From positions 1-12,954 of the forward strand of contig SFNW01000049.1 in the NCBI GenBank assembly GCA_004554105.1: DNA of 12,954 bases. The letters run 5' to 3'. The notes under the pieces are model-generated. The model saw only the letters and a list, made by a program, of their open reading frames with translations, searched no databases and was not told where the DNA came from. The position numbers and the translations under genes are program-made. Below, in pieces: positions 1 through 6,433 of this stretch. The DNA is from Clostridiales bacterium. GTDB taxonomy: Bacteria; Bacillota; Clostridia; Oscillospirales; CAG-272. The first letter of the stretch is position 1. Every line of letters starts with the position of its first letter.

Positions 1-119
1 TTGCAGAAACGGCAGTACTTGTTCATCTCAAGTCTGTCGGGATCGTTTTTCTTGTTCTTCTTGGTCTCGTAGTTTCTCTGCTTGCACTCGCTGCACGCCA
101 GGGTAATCTTTACTCTCAT
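1..119 (-). CDS. rpmG: 50S ribosomal protein L33 (5' part only)
   Basis: The first 39 codons of a leftward gene cut by the window start read MRVKITLACSECKQRNYETK and continue through NKKNDPDRLEMNKYCRFC. This is the typical start of bacterial L33, usually about 49 residues, so roughly the last 10 are missing. Two CxxC pairs (C9/C12 and C36/C39) form the zinc ribbon, marking the zinc-binding C+ paralogue. L33 is a small protein of the large ribosomal subunit near the E site. The ATG at 119 is preceded by AGGAGG at a good distance. In many Firmicutes rpmG lies ahead of secE and nusG, but whether that holds here is outside the window. Identification is secure. Confidence 0.95.
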   Translation of the reverse strand, partial: MRVKITLACSECKQRNYETKKNKKNDPDRLEMNKYCRFC

Positions 120-126
120 GTCGGCA

Positions 127-132
127 CCTCCT
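127..132 (-). promoter_or_regulatory. ribosome binding site of rpmG
   Basis: The minus strand reads AGGAGGTGCCGAC directly before the ATG. This is a full Shine-Dalgarno match and it fixes the start of L33. Confidence 0.85.
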
Positions 133-261
133 GTTTGTTTTTCGGGCAAATGCCCGTCTGCGGCATCAGCCGCCGTACCTCCCTCACGCCGAAAGCGCCT
201 TGCGCCGAAGGAAAAGCGCGCGTACCGAACGGCACGACGAAAAAGCCCTCTTCGACAGAGG

Positions 262-297
262 TAAAACCATTATAGCAAGTCCCCGCGTTTTTGTCAA
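262..297 (-). promoter_or_regulatory. consensus sigma-A promoter for rpmG
   Basis: On the minus strand a perfect -35 box TTGACA (292-297) and a perfect -10 box TATAAT (269-274) are separated by exactly 17 bp. Transcription would start near 262, giving rpmG a leader of about 140 nt. Both hexamers at optimal spacing suit a highly expressed ribosomal gene. The leader contains a small inverted repeat (CGGGCA AA TGCCCG, 142-155) without a U-tract. Confidence 0.9.
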
Positions 298-364
298 GCA
301 TTATTTTATATTTGAATCATTTGCGCCGTTTTTTGAACAAACGACTCAAAATCTTGTGCGAAAT

Positions 365-390
365 CGATGAAAAACTCTTCCATTTCATCG
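365..390. repeat. 8-bp inverted repeat upstream of tsaE
   Basis: CGATGAAA (365-372) and TTTCATCG (383-390) are perfect reverse complements separated by 10 bp. The repeat lies in or just upstream of the probable promoter region of the tsaE operon, so it could be an operator. It could also form a weak hairpin. No regulator binding to it is evident here. Confidence 0.5.
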
Positions 391-416
391 CGGTTTATGC
401 TATTATATTATATATT
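378..416 (+). promoter_or_regulatory. possible promoter of the tsaE-tsaB-rpiB-glmM operon
   Basis: An AT-rich run stands out in GC-rich surroundings. Two overlapping readings fit sigma-A with a 17-bp spacer: TTCCAT (378-383) with TATTAT (401-406), or TTTCAT (383-388) with TATTAT (406-411). Neither -35 is strong, so the exact start is uncertain. It is the only plausible promoter region between the divergent rpmG promoter and tsaE. Confidence 0.5.
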
Positions 417-444
417 GTTATCCTCCGAGAAAGGAGTCCCGCTT

Positions 445-906
445 TTGCCGGAAACCAAAACCTATCTCACGAGCGCCGAGCAGGAGACCGAGAAAGTCGG
501 CCGCACGCTTGCCGAAGACCTGCTTGGACGCGGTGAGACAAGCGGCTTTGTCGCCCTGTACGGCGACCTCGGCGTCGGCAAGACCGCGTTTGTGCGCGGC
601 TTTGTCTCGGCGGTCACGACCGCACGGGTGAAAAGCCCGACCTATACCATCGTCAACGAATACCGCGGCGGCAAAGTGCCGGTATTCCACTTTGATATGT
701 ACCGCATCGAGGGCGAGGACGACCTCTACTCGACCGGCTATTACGATTATCTCGGCGCGGGCTGGCTGCTCTGCGAATGGTGCGAGAAGATTCCGTTTGC
801 TCTGCCGAGCGACCGCATCACGGTCACCGTCGAAAAGACCGACGGCGGCGACGGACGCCGCATTACGGTCGCGTACCCCGCCCGAAAGGAAAGCGAAGCA
901 ACATGA
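445..906 (+). CDS. tsaE: tRNA t6A-modification ATPase TsaE
   Basis: TsaE is the P-loop ATPase that works with TsaB and TsaD to make N6-threonylcarbamoyl-adenosine at position 37 of ANN-decoding tRNAs in the cytoplasm. The Walker A loop GDLGVGKT lies at residues 40-47, followed by the family signatures SPTYTIVNEY (64-73), HFDMYR (82-87) and LCEWCEKI (109-116). A TTG start at 445 is chosen because AAGGAG (431-436) sits 8 nt before it. It gives 153 residues, the normal family length, whereas an upstream in-frame ATG would add an unconserved hydrophobic stretch. The TGA stop overlaps the ATG of tsaB in ATGA, so the two are translationally coupled. It is first in the rightward operon. Confidence 0.93.
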   Translation: MPETKTYLTSAEQETEKVGRTLAEDLLGRGETSGFVALYGDLGVGKTAFVRGFVSAVTTARVKSPTYTIVNEYRGGKVPVFHFDMYRIEGEDDLYSTGYYDYLGAGWLLCEWCEKIPFALPSDRITVTVEKTDGGDGRRITVAYPARKESEAT

Positions 907-1610
907 TTATACTTGCCATGGATTCGACCGCCAAGGCGGCTGCCGCCGCTCTGCTCGACGGCGAAACGCTGCTCTGCAAGGAAATGCACGACGACGCGGG
1001 GACGCATTCCTCGACGCTGCTGCCCTCTGTCGAGCGGCTGCTTGAAAAGGCGTCGCTCGGCTTTGACGACATCGACCTCTTTGCGGCAAGCGCAGGTCCC
1101 GGCTCGTTTACCGGCGTGCGCATCGGCGCGGCGACCTTAAAGGGGCTTGCCTTCGGCAGAAACAAGCCCTGCGCCGCAGTCAGCGCACTCGAAGCGCTGG
1201 CGTACAATCTGCGCGACACCGACGGCGTCGTCTGCGCCCTGATGGACGCGCGGCGCGGACAGTTTTACACCGCGATGTTTGAAATCGGGCGCGGCGAGGT
1301 TCGCCGCCTGACCCCCGACGCCGCCGAGAGCGGCGAACAAATCGCAGACCGGCTGAAAGCCTACCCCGCCGTCACGCTGGTCGGCGACGGCGCGGAGGTT
1401 GCCCTGCCGTTTTTCGACGGGCTGCCGGTGCGGCTCGCCCCGAAAGATAAGCTGCTCGCCGACGGCGAGAGCGTGGGGCTTGCCGCCTACCGTATGGCGA
1501 TGCGCGGCGAGACTGTCGGCGACGCCGCCTTTGCCCCCGTCTACCTGCGTCTGCCGCAGGCGGAGCGCGAGCGGCTGGAAAAAGAACAGGCTTCGGCAAA
1601 CCGCCGATAA
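903..1610 (+). CDS. tsaB: tRNA t6A-modification protein TsaB (YeaZ)
   Basis: TsaB is the ASKHA-fold dimer partner that scaffolds TsaD and TsaE in t6A synthesis. The 235-residue length is normal. It opens with the MIILAMDST strand, carries the hallmark GPGSFTGVRIG (65-75), then DARRGQFYTAMF (115-126), and ends with PVYLRLPQAERER. The ATG at 903 shares four bases with the tsaE stop, giving tight coupling. The larger in-frame ORF beginning at 777 is not needed. In many Firmicutes rimI and often tsaD follow; here rpiB follows instead, so those partners must lie elsewhere. A short inverted repeat (CCGCC 1601-1605, GGCGG 1611-1615) brackets the stop codon. Confidence 0.95.
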   Translation: MIILAMDSTAKAAAAALLDGETLLCKEMHDDAGTHSSTLLPSVERLLEKASLGFDDIDLFAASAGPGSFTGVRIGAATLKGLAFGRNKPCAAVSALEALAYNLRDTDGVVCALMDARRGQFYTAMFEIGRGEVRRLTPDAAESGEQIADRLKAYPAVTLVGDGAEVALPFFDGLPVRLAPKDKLLADGESVGLAAYRMAMRGETVGDAAFAPVYLRLPQAERERLEKEQASANRR

Positions 1611-1654
1611 GGCGGCGCGCCGTTTCACAGAATCATAAAAGAAAGGCATACACC

Positions 1655-2110
1655 ATGATTTTCAAGCATATTGTCATCGGCGCGGACAGTGCCGGCTATT
1701 CGCTCAAGGAGCAAATCAAGGAAAAACTCGTTGCCGAGGGCTACGACGTGACCGACTGCGGCACAGACTCGGACGCCTCCTGCCACTATCCCGTGTTCGG
1801 CGCGGCGGTCGCCCGCAAGGTGCAGAGCGCGGACAAGGACACCTGCGGCATTCTCGTCTGCGGCACCGGCGTCGGCATGAGCATGGTCGCCAACAAATTC
1901 AAGGGAATCCGCGCGGCGTGCTGCTCGGACACCTTCTCGGCGCGCATGACCCGCGCACATAACGACGCAAACATTCTCTGCTTCGGCGCGCGCGTGGTCG
2001 GCTACGGGCTTGCCGGCGACCTCGTCGACGCCTTTCTCGGCACTGCCTTTGAGGGCGGTCGCCACCAGACCCGCGTAGACATGATTACAAAAATAGAAGA
2101 AGAGGGCTGA
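1655..2110 (+). CDS. rpiB: ribose-5-phosphate isomerase B (RpiB/LacAB family)
   Basis: RpiB interconverts ribulose-5-phosphate and ribose-5-phosphate in the non-oxidative pentose-phosphate pathway; relatives act on allose- or galactose-6-phosphate. The 151 residues match family length. The catalytic base is seen as C69 in GILVCGTGVGMS with T71. The ring-opening His is H102 in AHNDAN, and GGRHQTRV (134-141) supplies the phosphate-binding arginines. Oddly, the usual N-terminal DHAG motif reads DSAG (D11-S12), with Ser where His is normal. GAAAGG (1641-1646) precedes the ATG by 8 nt. It lies 44 bp after tsaB and 1 bp before the next gene. Because of the Ser substitution the substrate could differ from ribose-5-phosphate. 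Confidence 0.88.
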   Translation: MIFKHIVIGADSAGYSLKEQIKEKLVAEGYDVTDCGTDSDASCHYPVFGAAVARKVQSADKDTCGILVCGTGVGMSMVANKFKGIRAACCSDTFSARMTRAHNDANILCFGARVVGYGLAGDLVDAFLGTAFEGGRHQTRVDMITKIEEEG

Positions 2111-2111
2111 C

Positions 2112-2786
2112 ATGAGCAACATTCCGACCGTGACCGACCTGTACGACCTTGAACACACGATAGCAAAAGAACTGCTTGAGAAATACACTTACCCGTGGGA
2201 GGCACTGAAGGAACTCAAAGCCTTCATTCTCGCGCTTGGCGAGACGCTGCCGAAGGAACTTTACGACCACCCCGAGAAGGGCGTTTGGATTGCGAAGGAC
2301 GCAAAGGTGTTCCCGAGCGCCTACATCGGTGCGCCCTGCATCATCGACCGCGGCGCGGAGGTGCGCCACTGCGCCTTTATCCGCGGCAGCGCGATTATCG
2401 GCAAAAACTCGGTGTTCGGCAACTCCTGCGAAATCAAGAACTCGATTATCTTCGACGACGCGCAGACGCCGCATTACAACTATATCGGGGACTCGATTCT
2501 CGGCTGGCATTCGCACATGGGCGCGGGGGCGATTACCTCGAACGTCAAGAGCGACCGCACGAATATCGTCATTCGCTGCGGCAAAGAGGAAGTCGCGACC
2601 GGCGCTTATAAAATCGGCGCGATGCTCGGCGACTTTGTCGAGGTCGGCTGCAACAGCGTGCTCAATCCCGGCACGGTCATCGGCAAGCACACAAACATAT
2701 ACCCGCTCTCGCGCGTGCGCGGCGTCGTCCGCGAGAACAGCATCTACAAAACCGCAGAGAACATCGTGATGAAAGAAAGTCGGTAA
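2112..2786 (+). CDS. stand-alone left-handed beta-helix acetyltransferase, GlmU C-domain-like
   Basis: The 224 residues hold an N-terminal helical segment (1-50) and then hexapeptide-type repeats (about 58-205) such as AYIGAPCIIDRGAEV and GSAIIGKNSVFGNSCEI, which form a left-handed beta-helix. PHYNYIGDS (120-128) followed by HMGAGAITSN (135-144) lines up with AGHLTYLGD and NIGAGTITCN of GlmU. This puts H121 at the place of the catalytic His of glucosamine-1-phosphate N-acetyltransferase. The nucleotidyltransferase domain of GlmU is absent. It sits immediately after rpiB and 30 bp before glmM, and such proteins are often labelled UDP-GlcNAc pyrophosphorylase-related. From motif and context I infer acetyl-CoA-dependent acetylation of GlcN-1-phosphate, but another sugar-phosphate is possible. 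Confidence 0.8.
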   Translation: MSNIPTVTDLYDLEHTIAKELLEKYTYPWEALKELKAFILALGETLPKELYDHPEKGVWIAKDAKVFPSAYIGAPCIIDRGAEVRHCAFIRGSAIIGKNSVFGNSCEIKNSIIFDDAQTPHYNYIGDSILGWHSHMGAGAITSNVKSDRTNIVIRCGKEEVATGAYKIGAMLGDFVEVGCNSVLNPGTVIGKHTNIYPLSRVRGVVRENSIYKTAENIVMKESR

Positions 2787-2816
2787 CCCGCGCGGTACCG
2801 CAGAAAGGATAAAGTT

Positions 2817-4181
2817 ATGGGTAGATTATTCGGAACCGACGGCATTCGCGGCGTTGCAAACGAAAAGCTGACGGTCGAACTCGCCGTTGCGGTCGGGCGC
2901 GCCGTCGCCGCCTCCATCGGCGTTGCCAAGGGCAGGAGCGGTGCCAAAAAGACGATTCTGCTCGGCATGGACACCCGCATTTCCTCGGATATGCTCGCCT
3001 CGGCAATCGCGGCAGGCATTCTTTCGGTCGGGTATGACGTCATCAACCTCGGCGTTGTGCCGACGCCCGCCGTCGCTTATCTCACCCGCCGTTATAAGGC
3101 GCGCGCCGGCATCATGATTTCGGCATCGCACAATCCGTATGAGTTTAACGGCATCAAGGTGTTCAACAGCGAGGGCTTCAAGCTCGCCGACGAACTGGAG
3201 GAGAATATCGAGGCGATGGTGCTCGGCGAAGTGCCGATGCCGAAGCCCGCGACCGACGCAAAAATCGGCAAGCTGATTCCGAAGCCCGAGGCGATTGACG
3301 AGTACATAAGCTTTATCGCTTCGACGACAAACGAGCGGCTTGACGGGCTGACCGTCGCGTTTGACTGCGCGAACGGCTCGTCCGCAAGAACCGCCGAAAA
3401 ACTCTTTTCCTCGCTCGGCGTCAACTGCGTCATGCTCTCCGACAAGCCCGACGGCACCAACATCAACGCCGCCTGCGGCTCGACGCATCTCGAGAGCCTC
3501 ATTGCCTGCGTCAAGGAAAAGCACCTTGACATCGGCATTGCCTTTGACGGCGACGCCGACCGCGTTCTCTGCGTGGACGGCGACGGCGAGGTCGTCGACG
3601 GCGATATGATTATGGCGATTCTCGCACTTGACATGAAGACGCGCGGCAAGCTGAAAAACAATACGGTTGTCGGCACGATTATGTCGAATCTCGGCTTTAT
3701 CCGCTTCTGCGAGAAGAACAGCATTCACTTTGAGGCGACCAAGGTCGGCGACCGCTATGTCCTTGAAGAAATGCTGCTTGAGGACTACGTCTTCGGCGGC
3801 GAGCAGTCGGGACATATCATCTTCAAGGACTTCGCCACGACAGGCGACGGTCAACTCACCGCCGTGCAGCTGCTCTCACACCTGCACCGCAGCGGCAAGT
3901 TGCTTGCCGAACTCAAGACCGTCATGACCAAATATCCGCAGCTCATTGTCAATATCCGCACCACCGACGCCGCCAAACTCGCGTTCTACACCGACGACGA
4001 CGTCCACGCCATTCTCGAAGAGGGCAAGGCAAAGCTCGGCGACCGCGGCAGACTGGTCGTGCGCCCCTCGGGTACCGAGCCGCTGATTCGCATTATGGCA
4101 GAGGGGGAGGACGAGGCGTTCACCGAAGCGATTGCCAAGCAGGTTGCCGAACGCATCGAGGAAAAACTGAAAGTCTATTGA
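2817..4181 (+). CDS. glmM: phosphoglucosamine mutase GlmM
   Basis: GlmM converts glucosamine-6-phosphate to glucosamine-1-phosphate on the way to UDP-GlcNAc, peptidoglycan and teichoic acids. The 454 residues show all signatures: FGTDGIRG (5-12), the phosphoserine loop ISASHNP with S104 as the phosphorylated Ser, the Mg-binding loop DGDADR (244-249), the sugar-binding GGEQSGH (327-333), and the phosphate-binding RPSGTEPLIR (416-425). AGAAAGGA (2802-2809) stands 7 nt before the ATG. It closes the tsaE operon and is the functional neighbour of glmS downstream and of the acetyltransferase upstream. Nothing is missing. Confidence 0.97.
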   Translation: MGRLFGTDGIRGVANEKLTVELAVAVGRAVAASIGVAKGRSGAKKTILLGMDTRISSDMLASAIAAGILSVGYDVINLGVVPTPAVAYLTRRYKARAGIMISASHNPYEFNGIKVFNSEGFKLADELEENIEAMVLGEVPMPKPATDAKIGKLIPKPEAIDEYISFIASTTNERLDGLTVAFDCANGSSARTAEKLFSSLGVNCVMLSDKPDGTNINAACGSTHLESLIACVKEKHLDIGIAFDGDADRVLCVDGDGEVVDGDMIMAILALDMKTRGKLKNNTVVGTIMSNLGFIRFCEKNSIHFEATKVGDRYVLEEMLLEDYVFGGEQSGHIIFKDFATTGDGQLTAVQLLSHLHRSGKLLAELKTVMTKYPQLIVNIRTTDAAKLAFYTDDDVHAILEEGKAKLGDRGRLVVRPSGTEPLIRIMAEGEDEAFTEAIAKQVAERIEEKLKVY

Positions 4182-4187
4182 TTTCGT

Positions 4188-4205
4188 GCGGGGCGCACAC
4201 CCCGC
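4188..4205 (+). other. GC-rich hairpin after glmM
   Basis: GCGGGG (4188-4193) and CCCCGC (4200-4205) form a perfect 6-bp stem with a 6-nt loop, 6 nt after the glmM stop. No T-tract follows, so it is at best a weak or partial terminator or a 3'-end stabiliser. Confidence 0.5.
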
Positions 4206-4245
4206 TTGAAATACATCGCTCACAAAAGGAAGAAAAAGAGCAAAG

Positions 4246-4280
4246 CGTGAAACGTGAATAGACTGTATATAATAAGGAAG
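4246..4280 (+). promoter_or_regulatory. possible promoter for the glmS transcript
   Basis: A perfect TATAAT lies at 4268-4273. The -35 is poor: CGTGAA (4246-4251) at 16 bp. A start near 4280 would place the 11-bp stem-loop at the very 5' end of the RNA and leave about 70 nt before the ribozyme cleavage site. The -10 sits inside the palindromic element. Confidence 0.5.
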
Positions 4281-4343
4281 ATTTTCGCGCACCGCGCGAA
4301 AATCAACCCGATCTCTTCACTTTTCACTCTTCTCTCTTCACTT
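4247..4343. repeat. nested palindromic element between glmM and the glmS ribozyme
   Basis: The core is a perfect 11-bp inverted repeat with a 3-nt loop (4280-4290 and 4294-4304). It is framed by longer arms: GTGAAACGTGAATAG (4247-4261) and CTCTTCACTTTTCAC (4313-4327) are reverse complements at 13 of 15 positions. A second copy of CTCTTCACTT (first at 4313-4322) lies at 4334-4343. The arrangement resembles a small non-coding interspersed repeat or MITE-like insertion. Whether it recurs in the genome cannot be seen here. Confidence 0.6.
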
Positions 4344-4350
4344 CTCCTTT

Positions 4351-4505
4351 AGCGCCAGACCGCATACAATGCGGTTAACGAGGTTCGGGGAGTATCGAGA
4401 AAGCGCGCGCCATGCGCCGCGATTCGGCGGATGCCCCGACGGCGAAACTGCCGCCGTATTTTTCCGGCAAAACCGACGGGCAACCGTCAGACAACACGGA
4501 AAAAG
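4351..4505 (+). ncRNA. glmS ribozyme-riboswitch (GlcN6P-activated)
   Basis: The sequence begins AGCGCCAGAC; by family knowledge, cleavage falls between A4351 and G4352. A 7-bp stem follows (ACCGCAT 4359-4365 with ATGCGGT 4369-4375), then TTAACGAGG, GGGGAGTATCGAG, and the conserved core TTCGGCGGATGCCCC near 4424-4438. The 3' part folds as TTTTTCCG (4459-4466) with CGGAAAAA (4497-4504), enclosing a GACGG/CCGTC hairpin capped by a GCAA tetraloop (4475-4488). This order matches glmS ribozymes of Gram-positive bacteria. Glucosamine-6-phosphate acts as a cofactor for self-cleavage, and the 5'-OH product is degraded by RNase J, which represses glmS. The position, 70 bp ahead of glmS, is as expected. 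Confidence 0.95.
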
Positions 4506-4528
4506 CGCAGAATTTAAAAAGAAATGAG

Positions 4529-4560
4529 ACGGCGGCGGGAGATGAGCGCCCGTGCGCCGT
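4529..4560 (+). other. hairpin between ribozyme and glmS start, enclosing a GGGAG
   Basis: ACGGCG (4529-4534) pairs perfectly with CGCCGT (4555-4560), and further GC pairing is possible inside. The only Shine-Dalgarno-like string before glmS, GGGAG (4537-4541), lies inside this hairpin and 33 nt from the ATG. The 14 nt directly before the ATG (4561-4574) contain no clear ribosome binding site. Confidence 0.5.
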
Positions 4561-4574
4561 AAAGTATACTTATT

Positions 4575-6407
4575 ATGTGCGGAATCACAGGTTACATCGG
4601 CAGAAACGAAGCCGCCGAGGTCATTCTCGAAGGGCTTCACGCGCTCGAATACCGCGGCTATGACTCCGCGGGCATCGCCGCTTTTGAAAACGGCGGTATT
4701 TCGGTGCTGAAATCGGTCGGCAAGGTGGCGGCACTCGAGGAAAAACTCGCCGCACACGGCAATTTTGCCGGCGCACACTGCGGCATTGGGCATACGCGCT
4801 GGGCAACGCACGGTGCGCCCTCGGACATCAACTCCCACCCGCACGGCAACGAGCGGATTCAGATTGTCCACAACGGCATTATCGAAAACTACGCGCCGCT
4901 GCGCGCCATGCTCATCGAAAAGGGCTACGACTTTGTCTCCGAGACCGACACCGAGGTCGCGGCAAAACTGATTGATTTGCGCTACGGCGAGAGCGGCGAC
5001 CCGCTCGACGCGCTGGCGGCAGCCATGCGCGAGATCGTCGGCTCATACGCCATCGGCGTGCTGTTCGCCGACTACCCCGACAAGCTCTTTGCCATCAAGA
5101 AGGACAATCCGCTGATTGTCGGCGTCGGCGAGGGTGAAAACTTCATCGCCTCCGACATTGCGGCAGTTCTTCGCCACACGAAAAATTACTATCAGCTCGG
5201 CGACCTCGAAATGGCGGTCATTTCGGCAAGTAGCGTGCAGATTATGGACATCGACAAGCGTCCGCTGCACCCCGAACTGCAAACCGCAACCTGGTCGATT
5301 GAGGCGGCGGAGCGCGGCGGCTACCCGCATTTTATGATTAAGGAAATCAACGAGGAGCCGTCCGCCGTCGAAAAGACGCTGCACCCGCGCATTGCGGGTA
5401 TGCTGCCCGACTTCTCGGGCGAAAAGCTTTCGGACGAACGGCTGCGCAGCGCAAAGAGCGTGACCTTCGTCGCCTGCGGCACCGCCATGCACGCAGGGCT
5501 TGTCGGCAAGGCGGCAATCGAATCGCTCTGCCGCGTGCCGGTCAAGGTGGAGATTGCCTCCGAGTTCCGCTACAACAACCCGATTCTCACGCCCGACGAC
5601 CTCGTGATTATCATTTCGCAGTCGGGCGAAACCGCCGACTCGCTCGCGGCACTGCGCCTTGCCAAGTCGCTCGGCGCGTACACGCTCGGCATCGTCAACG
5701 TCATCGGCTCGACGATTGCGCGCGAGGCGGACAACGTCATCTACACCTGGGCGGGACCCGAAATTTCGGTCGCCTCGACCAAGGCGTACACCGTGCAGAT
5801 TTCGCTGATTTATTTGCTCACCATTCGCATGGCGCTGCTGCGCGGCAATATCAGCGAGGCGGAAGCGCGTGCGTACACCGAAACGCTCTACCGCGAGATG
5901 CCCGAAATCATTCGCAAGACGATTGCGACCGAAGCCGACATCAAGGCGGCGGCGCTGAAGTTTGCGGACTATGAGGATTTGTTCTTCATCGGGCGCGGCG
6001 TCGACTACTACCTTTCGATGGAGGGCTCGCTCAAGCTGAAGGAAATTTCCTACATACACAGCGAGGCATACGCCGCAGGTGAATTGAAGCACGGCACGAT
6101 TTCGCTCATCACCGAGCAAATGCCGGTCGTTGCGCTTGCCACCGACGAGGCACTCTATGAGAAAATGATCAGCAATATCCGCGAGGTCAAGGCGCGCGGC
6201 GCAAAGGTGCTGCTCGTCACCCGCGAGGGCGCGAAGGACGCCGCGGCGGAAGCCGAATGCGTGCTGTACATTCCGCCCTGCGACCCCTTCTTTGCCGCAA
6301 TCCCGCTGGCGACTGTGCTCCAGCTCTTCGCTTATCACGTCGCTGCGGCACGCGGCTGCGACATCGACAAGCCGCGCAACCTTGCCAAAAGCGTCACCGT
6401 TGAATAA
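4575..6407 (+). CDS. glmS: glutamine-fructose-6-phosphate aminotransferase (isomerizing)
   Basis: GlmS makes glucosamine-6-phosphate from fructose-6-phosphate and glutamine, the committed step of amino-sugar synthesis. The 610 residues are the standard length. The N-terminal class II glutaminase domain (about 2-230) begins MCGITGYIG with nucleophile C2 and carries HTRWATHG (73-80) and HNGIIEN (99-105). Two SIS domains follow: CGTAMHA (301-307) with SQSGETADS (348-356) in the first, and FIGRGVDYY (471-479) with E490, H506 and C-terminal K605 in the second. Because C2 must become the N-terminus, the ATG at 4575 is certain even though its ribosome binding site is weak. It is under the ribozyme just upstream. 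The next gene begins 26 bp later. Confidence 0.98.
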   Translation: MCGITGYIGRNEAAEVILEGLHALEYRGYDSAGIAAFENGGISVLKSVGKVAALEEKLAAHGNFAGAHCGIGHTRWATHGAPSDINSHPHGNERIQIVHNGIIENYAPLRAMLIEKGYDFVSETDTEVAAKLIDLRYGESGDPLDALAAAMREIVGSYAIGVLFADYPDKLFAIKKDNPLIVGVGEGENFIASDIAAVLRHTKNYYQLGDLEMAVISASSVQIMDIDKRPLHPELQTATWSIEAAERGGYPHFMIKEINEEPSAVEKTLHPRIAGMLPDFSGEKLSDERLRSAKSVTFVACGTAMHAGLVGKAAIESLCRVPVKVEIASEFRYNNPILTPDDLVIIISQSGETADSLAALRLAKSLGAYTLGIVNVIGSTIAREADNVIYTWAGPEISVASTKAYTVQISLIYLLTIRMALLRGNISEAEARAYTETLYREMPEIIRKTIATEADIKAAALKFADYEDLFFIGRGVDYYLSMEGSLKLKEISYIHSEAYAAGELKHGTISLITEQMPVVALATDEALYEKMISNIREVKARGAKVLLVTREGAKDAAAEAECVLYIPPCDPFFAAIPLATVLQLFAYHVAAARGCDIDKPRNLAKSVTVE

Positions 6408-6433
6408 AAATAAAGTCAGGAGAAAGTCAACTC

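Noticed and set aside
116..301. Small minus-strand frame upstream of rpmG as a leader peptide
   Set aside because: Its start lies upstream of the mapped -35 box, so it would not be on the rpmG transcript.
291..536. Plus-strand frame of 81 codons before and within tsaE
   Set aside because: It has no ribosome binding site, crosses the promoter region and overlaps tsaE in another frame.
2826..3854. Open frame of 342 codons on the minus strand
   Set aside because: It is antisense to glmM, which is intact and unambiguous.
4188..4205. Intrinsic terminator for glmM
   Set aside because: The stem is good but no T-tract follows, so it was listed only as a hairpin.
4412..4663. Plus-strand frame of 83 codons
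   Set aside because: It lies within the glmS ribozyme and the start of glmS, and conserved RNA structure explains the sequence.
5043..6338. Long open frame (431 codons) on the minus strand
   Set aside because: It is antisense to glmS, with shadow composition and no family motifs.
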